Position numbers and translations under genes: made by a program. From contig NC_134841.1 of assembly GCF_965363235.1 (NCBI RefSeq), positions 50,365,078-50,429,077 of the forward strand: a stretch of 64,000 bases of DNA, read 5' to 3'. The notes under the pieces were generated by a model. That model was not told where the DNA came from. It made no database searches and saw nothing but the letters and a program-made list of their open reading frames with translations. This DNA is from Mytilus galloprovincialis (Eukaryota; Mollusca; Bivalvia; Mytilida; Mytilidae). Of this stretch, positions 1-10,880 are shown piece by piece. How positions within the stretch are numbered: the stretch's first letter is position 1; each line of letters opens with the position of its first letter.

Positions 1-1146
1 GTGATTTTCATCCAGAAGTTGCATTTTCCACATCCTAAGTTCATTGAATTGTTCAAAAAATTGATAAAACTTTCGAATAGCAAAAGGTGTTCCGTCAAAA
101 ACTGCTCTTTTATACAGGAATACAAGAAATCTATGTTTTAATGAATTAATACTCTTCTCACTATACGGTCGATGAACCTGACCTTCATTATGCTGCCGAG
201 GAATCGGAGTCTCACTATATGGACGATGAACCTGACCGTCACTATATGAACGATAAACTTGACCTATAGAGTTGTCTAGACCTAAATGATAGTACAGTTG
301 ATCATCTTCACAACAAAATCTTCCTATACTTCTTACATCAGTAAATCTCCCAGATGGATCAACTTGGAAAATATGAATTGTTTGTTGTTGAACAGAGAGT
401 ACTGCTAATGTGTCTTTGTACAAATATAAGCCCTGATTGTGTGACAGAAAAATCTTATCACATTTGAAATGTCTTGTGTCACATAAATGTCCTGTTTCAA
501 GTTCTACTAAATGTAGTGAGTAATCTTCAAGAGGTGACTTAGCATTTGGTGTGACAGCTTCATTATTTCTATAAATATCATAGAAATGAGGGTGAGGTTC
601 CTCAGGAATATAAGTAGCCGAACCTACAATAACATACTTTCCATCATCAGTAAAAAGACTACATTCACGATTTAGATGTTCACCATTTGTTGATACGTGT
701 GTGGCATGTTTAAGTTTGAAAAAACATTCAAACAAACAATTACGGACTTTTCTGTAGGTATTTTTATTGTCAATGAATGTGTGCAAACCTTGTTCTTCAC
801 TCTCTCCAATATATTCACCTCTAACCCCTTGTAATAAATGTTCTGCTGAAGAAGATCCCTGAAATGTGTAGATTTCAATTGATGTCTGATCAAAAGAAAA
901 TGCAATAAAGCATTTACCATCAGGAGAAAATTTACGTAAAAAACAAGGAGGTTTCTCTATATTTGCAACAGTACAGTTTGGAAATATATTTGTATATAAT
1001 TTTCTGGCCACATTGAATTGTGTACCACTCTTTGATACATGGGTTTCTCTCTGAAAAAGTCTATACACAATATTTTGATTCGGTATTTTTCTTGGTTTGA
1101 GATCCAATTCATCATTGCAACAGTTCTTTGTTTTAAAGCCATTCAT
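1..1146 (-). CDS. DET1: DET1 homolog, first coding exon (partial, runs off the left edge)
   Basis: DET1 is a nuclear substrate-adaptor subunit of DDB1-CUL4 ubiquitin ligases (with DDA1 and COP1); the family function is established knowledge. Read from the ATG at 1146, the frame is open for 382 codons to the window edge. Family motifs appear in the expected order: [15 protein letters not shown] at residue 64, [15 protein letters not shown] at 155, [10 protein letters not shown] at 203, [16 protein letters not shown] at 247, [16 protein letters not shown] at 333 and [13 protein letters not shown] at 370. Vertebrate DET1 is about 550 residues, so roughly a third is missing to the left. The ATG is the first in frame after a splice acceptor (AG just before 1169). 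Residues 294-330 hold a tandem peptide repeat, reported separately. The identification is very secure. Confidence 0.96.
   Translation of the reverse strand, partial: MNGFKTKNCCNDELDLKPRKIPNQNIVYRLFQRETHVSKSGTQFNVARKLYTNIFPNCTVANIEKPPCFLRKFSPDGKCFIAFSFDQTSIEIYTFQGSSSAEHLLQGVRGEYIGESEEQGLHTFIDNKNTYRKVRNCLFECFFKLKHATHVSTNGEHLNRECSLFTDDGKYVIVGSATYIPEEPHPHFYDIYRNNEAVTPNAKSPLEDYSLHLVELETGHLCDTRHFKCDKIFLSHNQGLYLYKDTLAVLSVQQQTIHIFQVDPSGRFTDVRSIGRFCCEDDQLYYHLGLDNSIGQVYRSYSDGQVHRPYSETPIPRQHNEGQVHRPYSEKSINSLKHRFLVFLYKRAVFDGTPFAIRKFYQFFEQFNELRMWKMQLLDENH
157..267 (-). repeat. Tandem peptide-coding repeat inside DET1
   Basis: Encodes three related units on the minus strand: [18 protein letters not shown] and, after a spacer [18 protein letters not shown] again. 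At the DNA level the units share a core like caggttcatcg/ccgtatagtgag. It sits between the conserved GRFCCEDD and INSLKHR segments, where vertebrate DET1 has an unrelated linker. Confidence 0.85.
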
Positions 1147-1169
1147 TATTTGTCCCCTCAATCATATTC
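1147..1169 (-). other. DET1: DET1 5' untranslated part of the exon with upstream splice acceptor
   Basis: On the minus strand a T-rich stretch ending in TTTCAG (comp. of 1170-1175) lies 23 bases before the DET1 start codon. This suggests that the coding exon is preceded by an intron and one or more non-coding exons further right. Those exons were not identified. Confidence 0.6.
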
Positions 1170-2268
1170 CTGAAATATAAAATAAACACATAAAAATAAA
1201 ATATATCTTATCCTGATTCCAACGTCTGGTTATAACTTCTGATGTTTTTCTTCTTATCTTAATGATCTATGTCAAGATAAATTACATACATCATATGCAT
1301 GTACATCTTAAATTGAACTGTCATATATTATATATGTATTGATATAATAAAAACTCTTTCCATTTTGTGTGTACAGTTTACATTGTTTGACATTCTTTAT
1401 AAGAATCTGGAAATCAACAAATAATTTTTTAAAAGCTCTATTATATATTTTTCAAGAGAAATATTAGTTGAAAGTGCATTTCAATTTTACCAGCAGAGAA
1501 AAGAAACAGTTGATAATGATTAAATGATTTTTGTGTACAAAATTTCAACTTATCATATTTTGGGGGTTCAATGGGTGCACTTGTGGATCATGTGGATTGA
1601 TTTTATTTTTCACAGTAACAGAAAAAATATTGCATTTATTTATCATATATATATATATAAAGCAGTGCATTGCTTTTAAAGCAGTTCCATAAAGTTTCAA
1701 TGTGCACTGCTAGAGAGAAAGTGAGAAACATTGAAAAATTGCAAAGGGAGATAATTAGTGATAGCCTTACTGAGCTTTTAATTGTAAGATAAACAGAACT
1801 GGTTTAATTCTGTTTCTCCTGTAATGCCAGGAAAATCATCCCATAGCTTGACATGCAATGTAAAAAAAACATATTACTTTCCCAAGAAAGTTATTATGTA
1901 GGTAGTAAAAATACAATTGCAATATTGTATGTTACATGTTTTTGTTTGCTTTAACAGTGTCCATATCAACAAATCATACCTACATTTGTATTTTATCATC
2001 ATTTATGTATTTAAACATCTGAGAAATAGGATGAAATGTGTTGGATTCAAACTTATTTTTGACAAATTTTATGAAAATCATTAACCTTACCCTAGTCAAA
2101 TGAACAGCTGTTGTCAAAGTACACAATTATAATGACACAGATACAAAGTTTCCAATAAGTGGGAAAAGCTTCTCTGGTTTTTTTTTATTCACAATTCTAA
2201 ATCAACCTCTAAGTGAAAATAATTTCCTTATTTTCACTCCTTAACGGCTATTTTTTTAAGTGCATGCT

Positions 2269-2367
2269 CAGGAGGCGTCCTTCAGCTGGCCCCTAAACAA
2301 ATATGCATACTAGTTCAGTGATAATGGACGTCATACTTAACTCCAAATTATACACAAGAAACTAAAA
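2269..2367 (+). repeat. SINE-like bivalve repeat, family B fragment
   Basis: The block beginning caggaggcgtccttcagc and ending in acaagaaactaaaa matches the better copy at 42437-42786 (region around 42551-42655) nearly base for base. It is a partial copy without the family's first half. Confidence 0.85.
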
Positions 2368-3553
2368 GCAGATTGCTCTGAGGGAAACAATTGCCATTGT
2401 TTTCATTGATACAGGTATTAGTATTATTTTCAAAAATAATTCAACTGCACGTGTAAAATACTCGTAAAATGTAATATACGTAATCTGAATAGTTATTCAA
2501 CTTTAAAAATAGCCAATCCTCAATACAAGTGTATGAACAATGTACTTATTGTGTTTTATTTTTGTACTATCAATTCCAAGTTGACTTTCCACAGCAGTCA
2601 CTGAGAGTGAGAGAATGTATTTCACTTCGTACCTTATCACCTATTTTCATACATGAATTCTAGGTGGAACCCCATTCCTAACTCTTTAATATATAATTTG
2701 GAACTAAAGTAAATCCATTTTATATCAATCAACTATCTAAAAATACCACATGCACACAAATTACATAATATTAGGATAGAGTGAAGCAGTCCACAGCTTT
2801 TAAGAAAGCTAAAACTTGTATATATTAGTACTATTCAGTATTGTGGGTATTTCCCGTCAGGCAAGTTGCACTCATTGAAATGCTGCTATATAACAAGGTT
2901 AAAGGATATTTTTTTTTATACCAGATAACAGCAAAAATGTGTACCCTATTGTATGCAGGATAATCTTCTCAAATCATGCTACTCTCCTTTACTTTCTTTT
3001 TTATGACCTGAACAATTACGCTTTTACCTATATGGTTACTCTGTGAATTATATATTACGCATATACCAGTAGCTAGTTCATTCTAAAATCCCTATATTGG
3101 TCTTGTATGATTAACAACATGAACAAAATATGTTCATGAAACAAAACTGTATGTTTTTCATGATTTGTTTTGCATAAAAGACTGAATTTATTTTTTATAT
3201 ACATGTAGTTATTCAGAGAGTATCAGAGGAGATAATTTAGCATACGACATTATAAGACTTTATTTTTATGCTTCAGAATGTAATAAAATATGACAAAAAG
3301 AAAATTGTCAGGTGAAATGTGTGAGTATTTAATTTATTATTGAAGAAATAACAGTACATAGATGTATGTTGCCATGAATGAAATGTTTATCTCCTTAACC
3401 TTTGACAGTCATCAGTGACCCAACGAATCGCCAATAGACTAGGAAATGCTGTACATGTATTATATCATCTTGTGATACTTGACAAACCAAACAAACTAAA
3501 GCAGATTTTCGTTTGACTTTTTACGTAAAATTAACACTCTGGGCCAGAATTGA

Positions 3554-3786
3554 AAAATATATTGGTTAGCCCCAACCCTATCCAAAGGTACACACAGTGG
3601 GCTAGGTAGGTAGGCATTTTCTTTTTTTATTTTAAGGCAAAGAAAAATAGAAGTGTTAGATGTTTTTTAGTCTTAATGTCTATCTGATTAAAAAAAAAAA
3701 TCACAGCAGGACAATAATAGATTTTGAGTAGGCAGCTACTTTCTGGGTAGGTAAGCTGGTAAGGTTAGGGCAAGCAAAAATATTTC
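3554..3786. repeat. Foldback (MITE-like) repeat
   Basis: The left end (aatatattggttagccccaa) is imperfectly complementary to the right end (gttagggcaagcaaaaatat). Both arms carry gtaggtag-type motifs facing inward (ctaggtaggtaggc on the left, gggtaggtaagc on the right). No coding potential was seen. Confidence 0.55.
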
Positions 3787-4143
3787 TTTTTTATAGCCCT
3801 GTACACTGCAGTGACTGAGTGTGATACAAGAATTATCTTTTAATGCAAGAAATAGATCCATACATGTATAAACAGACCCCAACTATAAGAAAAATATTAT
3901 CAGGGAGCTACCTTTTGATTTTTTAAGGGGAGGAGTCTAGGATGAAATTTGTAAAAAAATAAAATAAACAGGACAGGAGTTTTAAGTTAAATTTAAAGTT
4001 TAACAAAAAAAAAAAAATATGTGATGACAATTTATAATTTATAAATGTAAAAAAAAGTCAGGACCCAATAGAGTAAAAAATAAAAATGCAGGACAGCGTT
4101 ACACCTAAATAAAAAAATGCAGGACAATATTTTTTTTTACTCT

Positions 4144-6000
4144 GGGTCTGTTCGCGCCCAATCAAGTTCACCCCCTTTCACGTTCGCACCCAATTGTTAT
4201 TGGTTTTGTGTTTAACAACGTTTTAATCAAGCTTTGACAACATTGTTAAACACAAAGTGAATTCCTATAAGTATATTTGTTGTCATTGTCTCAAAATAAA
4301 GTTCACGAGACAACGTTTTTTTTCTGTGTTGAATCATAGATGTAATACCCATAGATAAAGCTCGCCAAAAGTTCCCCACTGTTCTCTATTGTTAGATACA
4401 AAGAACCATGACCAAATTGACTGTCTTTGATGTTATATGTGTGTTGTACTCAATCAAGTAACTCTAGCCATATCTCTTATCTGTTGATCTCATTGACCAG
4501 TACAGCATAATAGATTTTCTTAAATGTCTTCTCGAGTTATGTCCCTTCTGTTGTTAATATATATCTATTTTTAGCGCACTGGACAGACAAACAGAATGGT
4601 CAAAAAATGGATGAAATCGATCAAAAATTGTGCATTTTACGAGGGAAATATTGAACTAAATTCAAAAATGTATTTTTTAGGCTTGTGTCTTTATATTTCA
4701 TAAAAACTGTGTTCCTGTTAGTTACTGAAAATGGGAATAGCACCTTTTTGAGCTTCTGAAATACACCTTTCCTTTGATATGCTTCATTAAGGTGTCGAAC
4801 TGCGTTGAATTTGGGAAAAAAATAATTAGAAAGTACAATGTACATTATTTTCCTTTTTTCATCAGTTTTTCTAGTTTTAAAAGAGAAATTGTCCTTTTTA
4901 AATCATTTTTATATTTTTCAGAATAAGTTAGTTACTAAATCATAGATGAGTTTTATATATTTTATGGCTAATTACAAAAATTATAATAATTTCATTCAAC
5001 ATGTTCAAGTGGTTTATGAAATATGTATTAATTATAATTACTGTAAAGAGTTTTAAGTTTAGTGAAATAACAAAACATACAAGGCATTGAAAATAATTTT
5101 TGGAGCATACATATTTTCAACTTGTTTAATGTTTTCTAACAATTATATTTTCAATAAACTTGTTGATAAATAATAGCAAGCATTGTTAATTATAAGATAG
5201 AGTTAAATTGATATAAAATTTAAACAGGATCAAAACAGAAGTTCTGCCTAAAAAAAAAAGAAAAATATTCACATTTATTAGTTTCTTTTCGAGAATAATT
5301 TGTAATCATTGTTTTATCTAAACAAATATTATTTTTTATAATCAAGTCAATATAAAATATATATTTTGATTTTGTTTCTTTCTGATTTTTAGCATATTTA
5401 ATTGCTAAGTAACTTTTAATTGTCAGTTTTCTATTGTCTTGATTGTCAATCTGCATCTCAATGACCAACTGGTTCATGTCATTATCAGATAAGTGTGAAA
5501 GCCATTACAACCCACATAGAACCTTTGAAGTCAGGGTTGAGCTTCATCTATGGGTATTACATCTATGGTTGAATAAAATCTTAATCATGCCGGTTTTGGT
5601 TAGTGTATTGCTATAGCTTTATTTCATTGTTTCAAAATGATTATGAAGTGAGATTCTGACAACCTTTTTTGTTGTGTTGAATAAATTTTAAATATGTTTT
5701 GGTTAGTGTATTGCTATAACTTTATTTCATTGTTTCAAAATGAAGTGAGATTCTGACAACTTTTTTTGTTGTGTTGAATAAATTTTAATTATGTTTTGGT
5801 TAGTGTATTGCTATAACTTTTTGTTTCATTGTTTCAGATCAAAGGGTCCAAGCTGTTAAAACAATTATCTTTTGTCTTTTTCATTTAAAATGTCCAATGT
5901 TTTACTTAAACAAAGTTATGTCATGTATGTATTTACATCAAAGCAATTTAAATCAGCAATTATGTAGGGTGCGGAAGTGTATTGGGCGCAAACAGACCTG
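4144..6000. mobile_element. Non-autonomous TIR element with TTCGCRCCC motifs, interrupted by a nested insertion
   Basis: The left end reads gggtctgttcgcgcccaatc and the right end attgggcgcaaacagacctg, inverted copies of each other. Subterminal 9-mers of the type TTCGCACCC recur. The interior matches the copy at 7292-7613 (…attggttttgtgtttaa…; …gtctcaaaataaagt…). It is split by the 4335-5567 insertion. Right of the insertion, a unit of about 100 bp containing gttttggttagtgtattgct is repeated three times (about 5592, 5695, 5792). There is no open reading frame for a transposase. Confidence 0.8.
4335..5567. mobile_element. Nested 1233-bp TIR element with 7-bp target duplication
   Basis: The ends are 29-bp inverted repeats with one mismatch (left starts catagatgtaatacccatag, right ends ctatgggtattacatctatg). 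They are flanked by direct gttgaat at 4328-4334 and 5568-5574. The homologous host element at 7292-7613 has a single uninterrupted gtgttgaataaatcttaatc at this place, which is the empty site. The interior is AT-rich and has no transposase frame, so the element is non-autonomous. A tiny derivative sits at 59313-59342. Confidence 0.9.
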
Positions 6001-6231
6001 AAACCATTTTTTATCCTACCCTCTCCCCCCCTAAAAAAAAATCGAGACAAATGGCATGAATGGTGGCTAACTTATTATTATTTAATTATTATAATTACAA
6101 ATTCTTAGAGAATACATGGAAGGGTGCTCTACCGTTTTCTATTCAATCAAAAAGGATTTATTTTGTCATGTTGTTTTATATTTAAAGCAAAAATTATGCG
6201 ATCATGGATTTTTTAAATTTTGTTTACTGTC

Positions 6232-6394
6232 CAGTGGCGGATCCAGAGGGGGGGTTCCGGGGGTCCGCACCCCCCTTTATTTTGGCCGATCAATGCATTT
6301 GAATCGGGACATATGTTTTGCACCCCCCCCCCCTGCACCCCCCTTTGCCCTGGGCTAGCACCCCCCCTTTCGAAAATTCCTGCATCCGCCACTG
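6232..6394. mobile_element. MITE with cagtggcggat TIRs and C/G-tract interior
   Basis: The ends are cagtggcggatcca and tgcatccgccactg, inverted copies. Both flanks carry ctgtc (6227-6231 and 6395-6399), a likely 5-bp target duplication. The interior has long C and G runs (ggggggg, cccccccccc). The apparent reading frames across it on both strands come from this low-complexity sequence and not from a gene. Confidence 0.88.
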
Positions 6395-6399
6395 CTGTC

Positions 6400-7274
6400 C
6401 ATGATAATTTGGCCGATAATTTTGATATCATCGCTTGTATGATACAAATATGTCTAATCCTTAACTCATCAGTCTTACATAAAATCGAACCTACACATAA
6501 GAAGGGTGCAAAAGATAATAAAACAGAATAGGAATGTCTTCTTTTTGTCAGTTTTGAATAAAAATGCAAGTCTGCTCTGTTGCATTTTTTTATATAAAGA
6601 AAACTCAAGAGGTGTTCCGAAATATTTCTTTACCATATTCTGTCATATTTACTTTTTTAATTTTATGACATATAATACATTTTTTCCAGTTTTATTTAAG
6701 TTTACATTATGTCTTTGTAACTAGAATTAAAAATGGTATTTTTTTTAAATATTGGAATGAATGAGGTAACGCCATAATTCGCCCTTCGGATATTTCTAGG
6801 CTTTTTACATTACTCTATGTAAACTTACGAGACGACTCGGGTAAATTCTTTTAATCCCACGCTATCGCCATTTTCAAGAATCGATCTTTGCTGCACAGAA
6901 CACCGCACTAGCCCAAATTAAACAACCATCGATACTGAGGTATGGTATAGTCCTATATTAAAATATAACGTCAGATATTTTGCATTAGAAAATTCAGTAT
7001 ACTGCAAAGTAAAGATGATCTTCCATATAATACATAGTTGACCGATCGCGAGAATGGTATAAATTATTTGAGGAAACGAAAGTTGAATACATTGCTTTTG
7101 TACAATAGTCTTACTGGTGATGTTACGCTGTCTGGAAGGTCATTTATGTAGCACAGGAACAGGATTGGTCATAAGACGGTGCCCTGAGGGACACCAGAGT
7201 CAATTTTTTTTCGCCTGATGATTCGCCTTCCACGATGCCGATGGTTCGCATTTGATCTGGCGGTCAGGAAGTTC
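6400..7274. other. Non-coding stretch with a CpG-richer patch (possible promoter or 5' exon)
   Basis: No coding exon was found. Around 6760-7060 there are many CpGs for this genome, and a YY1-like motif atcgccattttc occurs at about 6864. This could be a promoter or 5' non-coding exon of hnRNP K (plus strand) or of DET1 (minus strand). Nothing in the sequence decides it. Confidence 0.25.
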
Positions 7275-7278
7275 TTAA

Positions 7279-8213
7279 GGTGGTATGGGAGGAATCCGGG
7301 TCCGTTCGCGCCCATTCACGTTCGCACCCACTCATTTTCGCCCCCTTTCATTTTCGCACCCTTCATGTTCGCACCCAAAGTCCGTTCGCACCCTACATGT
7401 TCGCGCCCAATTTTGATTGGTTTTGTGTTTAATAACTTTGTCATCAAGTTTTGGCAAGTAGTATTCTTATAAGTATAATTGTTTTCATGGTCTCAAAATA
7501 AAGTGAGACAGCATTTTTTTTTGTGTTGAATAAATCTTAATCATGGGTGCGAACGTGCGAGGTGCGAACGTGTAGGGTGCGAAAGTATATTGGGCGCGAA
7601 CGGACCTGATACCGTATGGGAGTCTAAAATAAAAATGATAGAATTTGTTCATACTTTGCCAAAACGTAGTATCTATTGATATATGTTGAAAAATATAATA
7701 AAAATGATAGGTCACCGTGCATTTCTCAAGGCATTTTCTCAAGCTACAGGACGTAACAAAATAACACATTTTGTATGGATTATACAGGAAAAAACACCAT
7801 TTTGTGATTAGAAACTAAACAAAATGATAGAATTGTTAAAATACTTAAGGAAAAGATAGCTTTCAGACAATGCTTTGAGAATATCAATAGAAAAGATAGG
7901 GTCACCGTACATGTTTTCCGGCTAAAATACAAAATAGGAAAATTTCATGTAGAATCCTTCAGAAAATGCACTGTTTTAGAGTTACCTCCCCTTGAAATGC
8001 CAATTTAAAAAAAATTAAAAACAACCAAAACTAATCAATATTTGCAAAAATATTAATATTTGTAAGTTATATTCTTATAAATTGGTTCTTTTAAATGAAA
8101 ATCACATTAAATATCTGCATTCCTGCATCCCATCTTGCTAACTTGATAGAAAATATGGACCTTTGGTTCTCTGTTTTTTACAATCCAAGATGGAGGAAGA
8201 CACACATACCACC
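7279..8213. mobile_element. TTAA-flanked TIR element (host of a nested insertion)
   Basis: It starts ggtggtatgggag right after TTAA (7275-7278) and ends cacacataccacc right before TTAA (8214-8217). Direct TTAA flanks and GGTGG ends fit piggyBac- or Kolobok-like non-autonomous elements. A second TTAA/GGTGGTACC element with a different interior lies at 37187-37451. The interior is AT-rich with repeated aaaatgatag motifs and gtcaccgt at about 7711 and 7900. No protein-coding frame is present. Confidence 0.75.
7292..7613. mobile_element. TTCGCACCC-motif TIR element nested in the TTAA element
   Basis: The left end gaatccgggtccgttcgc and the right end gcgaacggacctgatacc are inverted copies. The flanks gtatgggag (7283-7291 and 7614-7622) form a 9-bp direct repeat made from host sequence. 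Inside each end, TTCGCRCCC-type 9-mers recur in opposite orientation (7310-7415 and 7540-7600). This is the same family as 4144-6000 but without the 1.2-kb insertion. Confidence 0.82.
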
Positions 8214-8217
8214 TTAA

Positions 8218-8723
8218 GCCATAATTTTGTGTGTGTTTCCTTTGAAATTGATTCCATATTGATCTAACCTATGTAATAATTTGTTGTGTGGTTCTGTATC
8301 AAAAGCTTTTGAGAAATCTAATAGATGCGGCAGATTTTACAATAAGAAGGATTTATTGTTTTTTTGTATCCATCAAAAAAGCAATTGCTGAAACTGTGAA
8401 ACAGACTGTGTAATGGAGTAATGCATTATGTTATTGAATAAAATGTGTCTTTCTGAGTAAATAAAAATAAAAATTACTCTGTGTTTGTGTTTTTTGTTAG
8501 AATTAGAGGGTTTTCAATTTCAAAGTATTGGACATGGAATAGACATCATGACCTACTTTGCTGACATCCAGCTTATTTGGAGTGGAATTTTGAAGTATTA
8601 TTTATAAGTGGAGCCTAATAAAATGGACTTATATTTTAATAAAAAGTCTTCTTTTGTGTTTTAATCATAACTTTAAGGCAGATTTTTATTGGTAAAGGCT
8701 AAAAAAGGTAATTTAATAATATT
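8218..8723. other. Non-coding AT-rich stretch
   Basis: No exon or clear repeat border was recognised. A short phrase ccctgagggacaccagagtc just left of the TTAA element (7182-7201) and tctgtatcaaaagcttttgagaaatctaatag at about 8294 resemble decayed reverse-transcriptase coding text (…VPQG…; …SKAFEKSN…), but are too degraded to annotate as genes. Confidence 0.35.
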
Positions 8724-9599
8724 GTTGCTAACGTCACGTCTTTTCCGTCCATTGTGGTATGTCACGATCGCAATTTTCTTGTTGGTTCTCAGACAGCCCA
8801 TTGTAGTTATTTTTATCCCGGGTTTTATAAATAATTCAAAATAGCAATCATATTAAATTTGGATGACGTATGGGGTCAAAGGACTTGAGGAATCAATATC
8901 ATTGGCTGTTTTATTTTTTGCGAACGTTACTGCTCGAGGTTTCCGTCCAAATCAGTGTCACGTGAGCAACATATATTTAGATCTGTAACTCTCCTGTATA
9001 GGAGTTACGATATCGCCCTTTGCAGAAATAGATTCAGAGTCCGTTCCTTCACATGTTGGGGAAGCAAAGAAGGTAAGTTGTATGTAATAACTTTACAAGA
9101 GGACCTTAAATGTATTCCGTCCATCAAAAAGACGTTCGCAACAAAACGTAATGTCATGATAGTAGATGTTGCTAATGTTACTATTACGAATTGGTTTCTT
9201 GTGTATTCATTTGATATGAAGTACACCTGCAAATGACATTCTGTATATTTAGAAATTCTAAACCAGACTGTACAATTTTATTACTCCAGGCATATATTAA
9301 ACATCACTGTGTGCATACATTTTAACTTTTAAAGATGTTGTTGCTCATGTGACATGTCCAAATGTCGCTAACGTTACTAATTTTTTGGTTTCTTGTGTAT
9401 TCATTTGATATAAAGTACACCTGCAAATGACATTCTGTATATTTAGAAATTCTCAACCAGACTGTACAATTTTATTACTCCAGGCATATATTAAACATCA
9501 CTGTGTGCATACATTTTAACTTTTAAAAATGTTGTTGCTCATGTGACATGTCCAAATGTCGCTAACGTTACTCATTTTTGTCTCCGTCACGTTAGCAAC
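8724..9599. mobile_element. TIR element with gttgctaacgt ends and an internal tandem duplication
   Basis: The left end gttgctaacgtcacg and the right end cgtcacgttagcaac are inverted copies. The motif gctaacgttac recurs inside. A block of about 194 bp is present twice in tandem (ttggtttcttgtgtattcat at 9191 and 9385) with only a few differences. The short frames across it are not supported as genes. Confidence 0.7.
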
Positions 9600-9757
9600 A
9601 TGAAAGTAGGAGACAGAACACAATACTGTAAAATCTGCCATGCCTTCTCCACCGTGTATAAAAGTCTAAATAGGATTCTACACGCCATTTGCCTGATGAT
9701 TCTGGTAACACAAATGACTGAATTATAACACTGCTATAATTCGAATAACATTTTTAT

Positions 9758-10040
9758 AAATGACCGTATAACACTTGAATATAAGAACATATCGGTGACT
9801 TATAAAAAACATAGATTATTAAAAAATAATTTAACAGTAAGCAGGTTAGTTCATAAAGATGTTTTTAAATATAGTGTGTACATCCAACATGGCAGCCATT
9901 GTGTTTGCCTTGGTCACTATTATTGGATGTACACATTAAATTTATAAAATACACTGATAATATAATATTACATAATCAATGTTTAAAAGTCTCCAATACG
10001 TATGTGCTTATATAAAATTTCAAGTGTTATTCTGTCATTT
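9758..10040. mobile_element. Foldback MITE with arms of about 140 bp
   Basis: The left arm (aaatgaccgtataacacttg…gtgtacatccaacatggcagcc) pairs with the right arm (…ggtcactattattggatgtacac…caagtgttattctgtcattt). The complementarity is imperfect and runs almost to the centre. No coding potential was seen. Confidence 0.75.
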
Positions 10041-10512
10041 GAGGTACCATCGCCATTGACAGGAAAACCTCATCTGACCCACTAAACATGTACAAGCCCC
10101 TGTAAATGTAACTGCAAAAGTAACATCAAAACACATTCACTGTGTTTTGTATATATAGAGCAGTTAAAAATCATCCAGAATATTGTATCCTACAAAATGA
10201 CATTGACAGGCTGTAAATTTGAACAAACTTGGGATATGCAATACTCAGAATAATGTAACTCCCTAACTGTAACACTAACAGAATACAGTCACCATGCAAA
10301 CACCAGTCTTCAGGCTGAGTGGCAGCCCAGGCTTGTAAAATTGCTCTCGAGCCTGTAAAAATTATATCTACAGAATCTAACTAAGAAAATTCAAAAATTG
10401 AGCTCTGGGCCTGTAGATTTACAGTTCATCGTGAAGACTGAAACACTGTACTTAAAAGCCAGTATGTGTCATGATACTACAATCACTTTTCAATTGTGGC
10501 ATCAGTTAATTT

Positions 10513-10880
10513 TTTTATACGACTGCAAAAAGAAATTGCAGTCATATACATGTGTATTGATATCACTTTGTGGTTGTCTGAAGACAGTTGGTTTCCAGAC
10601 AATTTGTATGAGTAAATAGAATTCCACAAAATTTATACACAATGTTCATAACCACAAAGGAAGGTTGGGATGATTTTCGGGGTATGATGTAAACAGTTTA
10701 GGAATTAGGGGCCCAAATAAGCATTTTAGTAGTTTCCAGACAATTCCCATGTAACTTGTGTTAAATTGTATGGATCTTTCTGCAATTATACCACAAGTAT
10801 CCAAACCACAAAGGGATGGGTAGGATTGATAATAATATTGGGGGGGGTTATGGCACAGGGTTTAGGCTAGGATTTTGAGG
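10513..10880 (+). repeat. Bivalve interspersed repeat, family C copy
   Basis: Starts acgactgcaaaaag and contains the family phrases ccacaaaggaaggttggga and tttaggaattaggggcccaa. The best copies in the window are at 62985-64000 and 13440-14345. Apparent frames in it are accidental. Confidence 0.75.

Larger units (their letters stand above)
1170..4143. other. Non-coding AT-rich region upstream of DET1
   Basis: No exon could be supported. It should contain the DET1 5' non-coding exon(s) and promoter. It holds a short (AT)n run near 1648-1660, a SINE-like fragment at 2269-2367, a foldback sequence at 3554-3786 and several A/T homopolymers around 3900-4130. Confidence 0.6.

Noticed and set aside
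6116..6608. Overlapping frames on both strands, Gly/Pro-rich
   Set aside because: They cross a MITE with C/G tracts; the low complexity gives the open frames.
7218..7472. 84-codon frame rich in FAP/HPT repeats
   Set aside because: Produced by TTCGCACCC arrays in a transposable element; no protein family.
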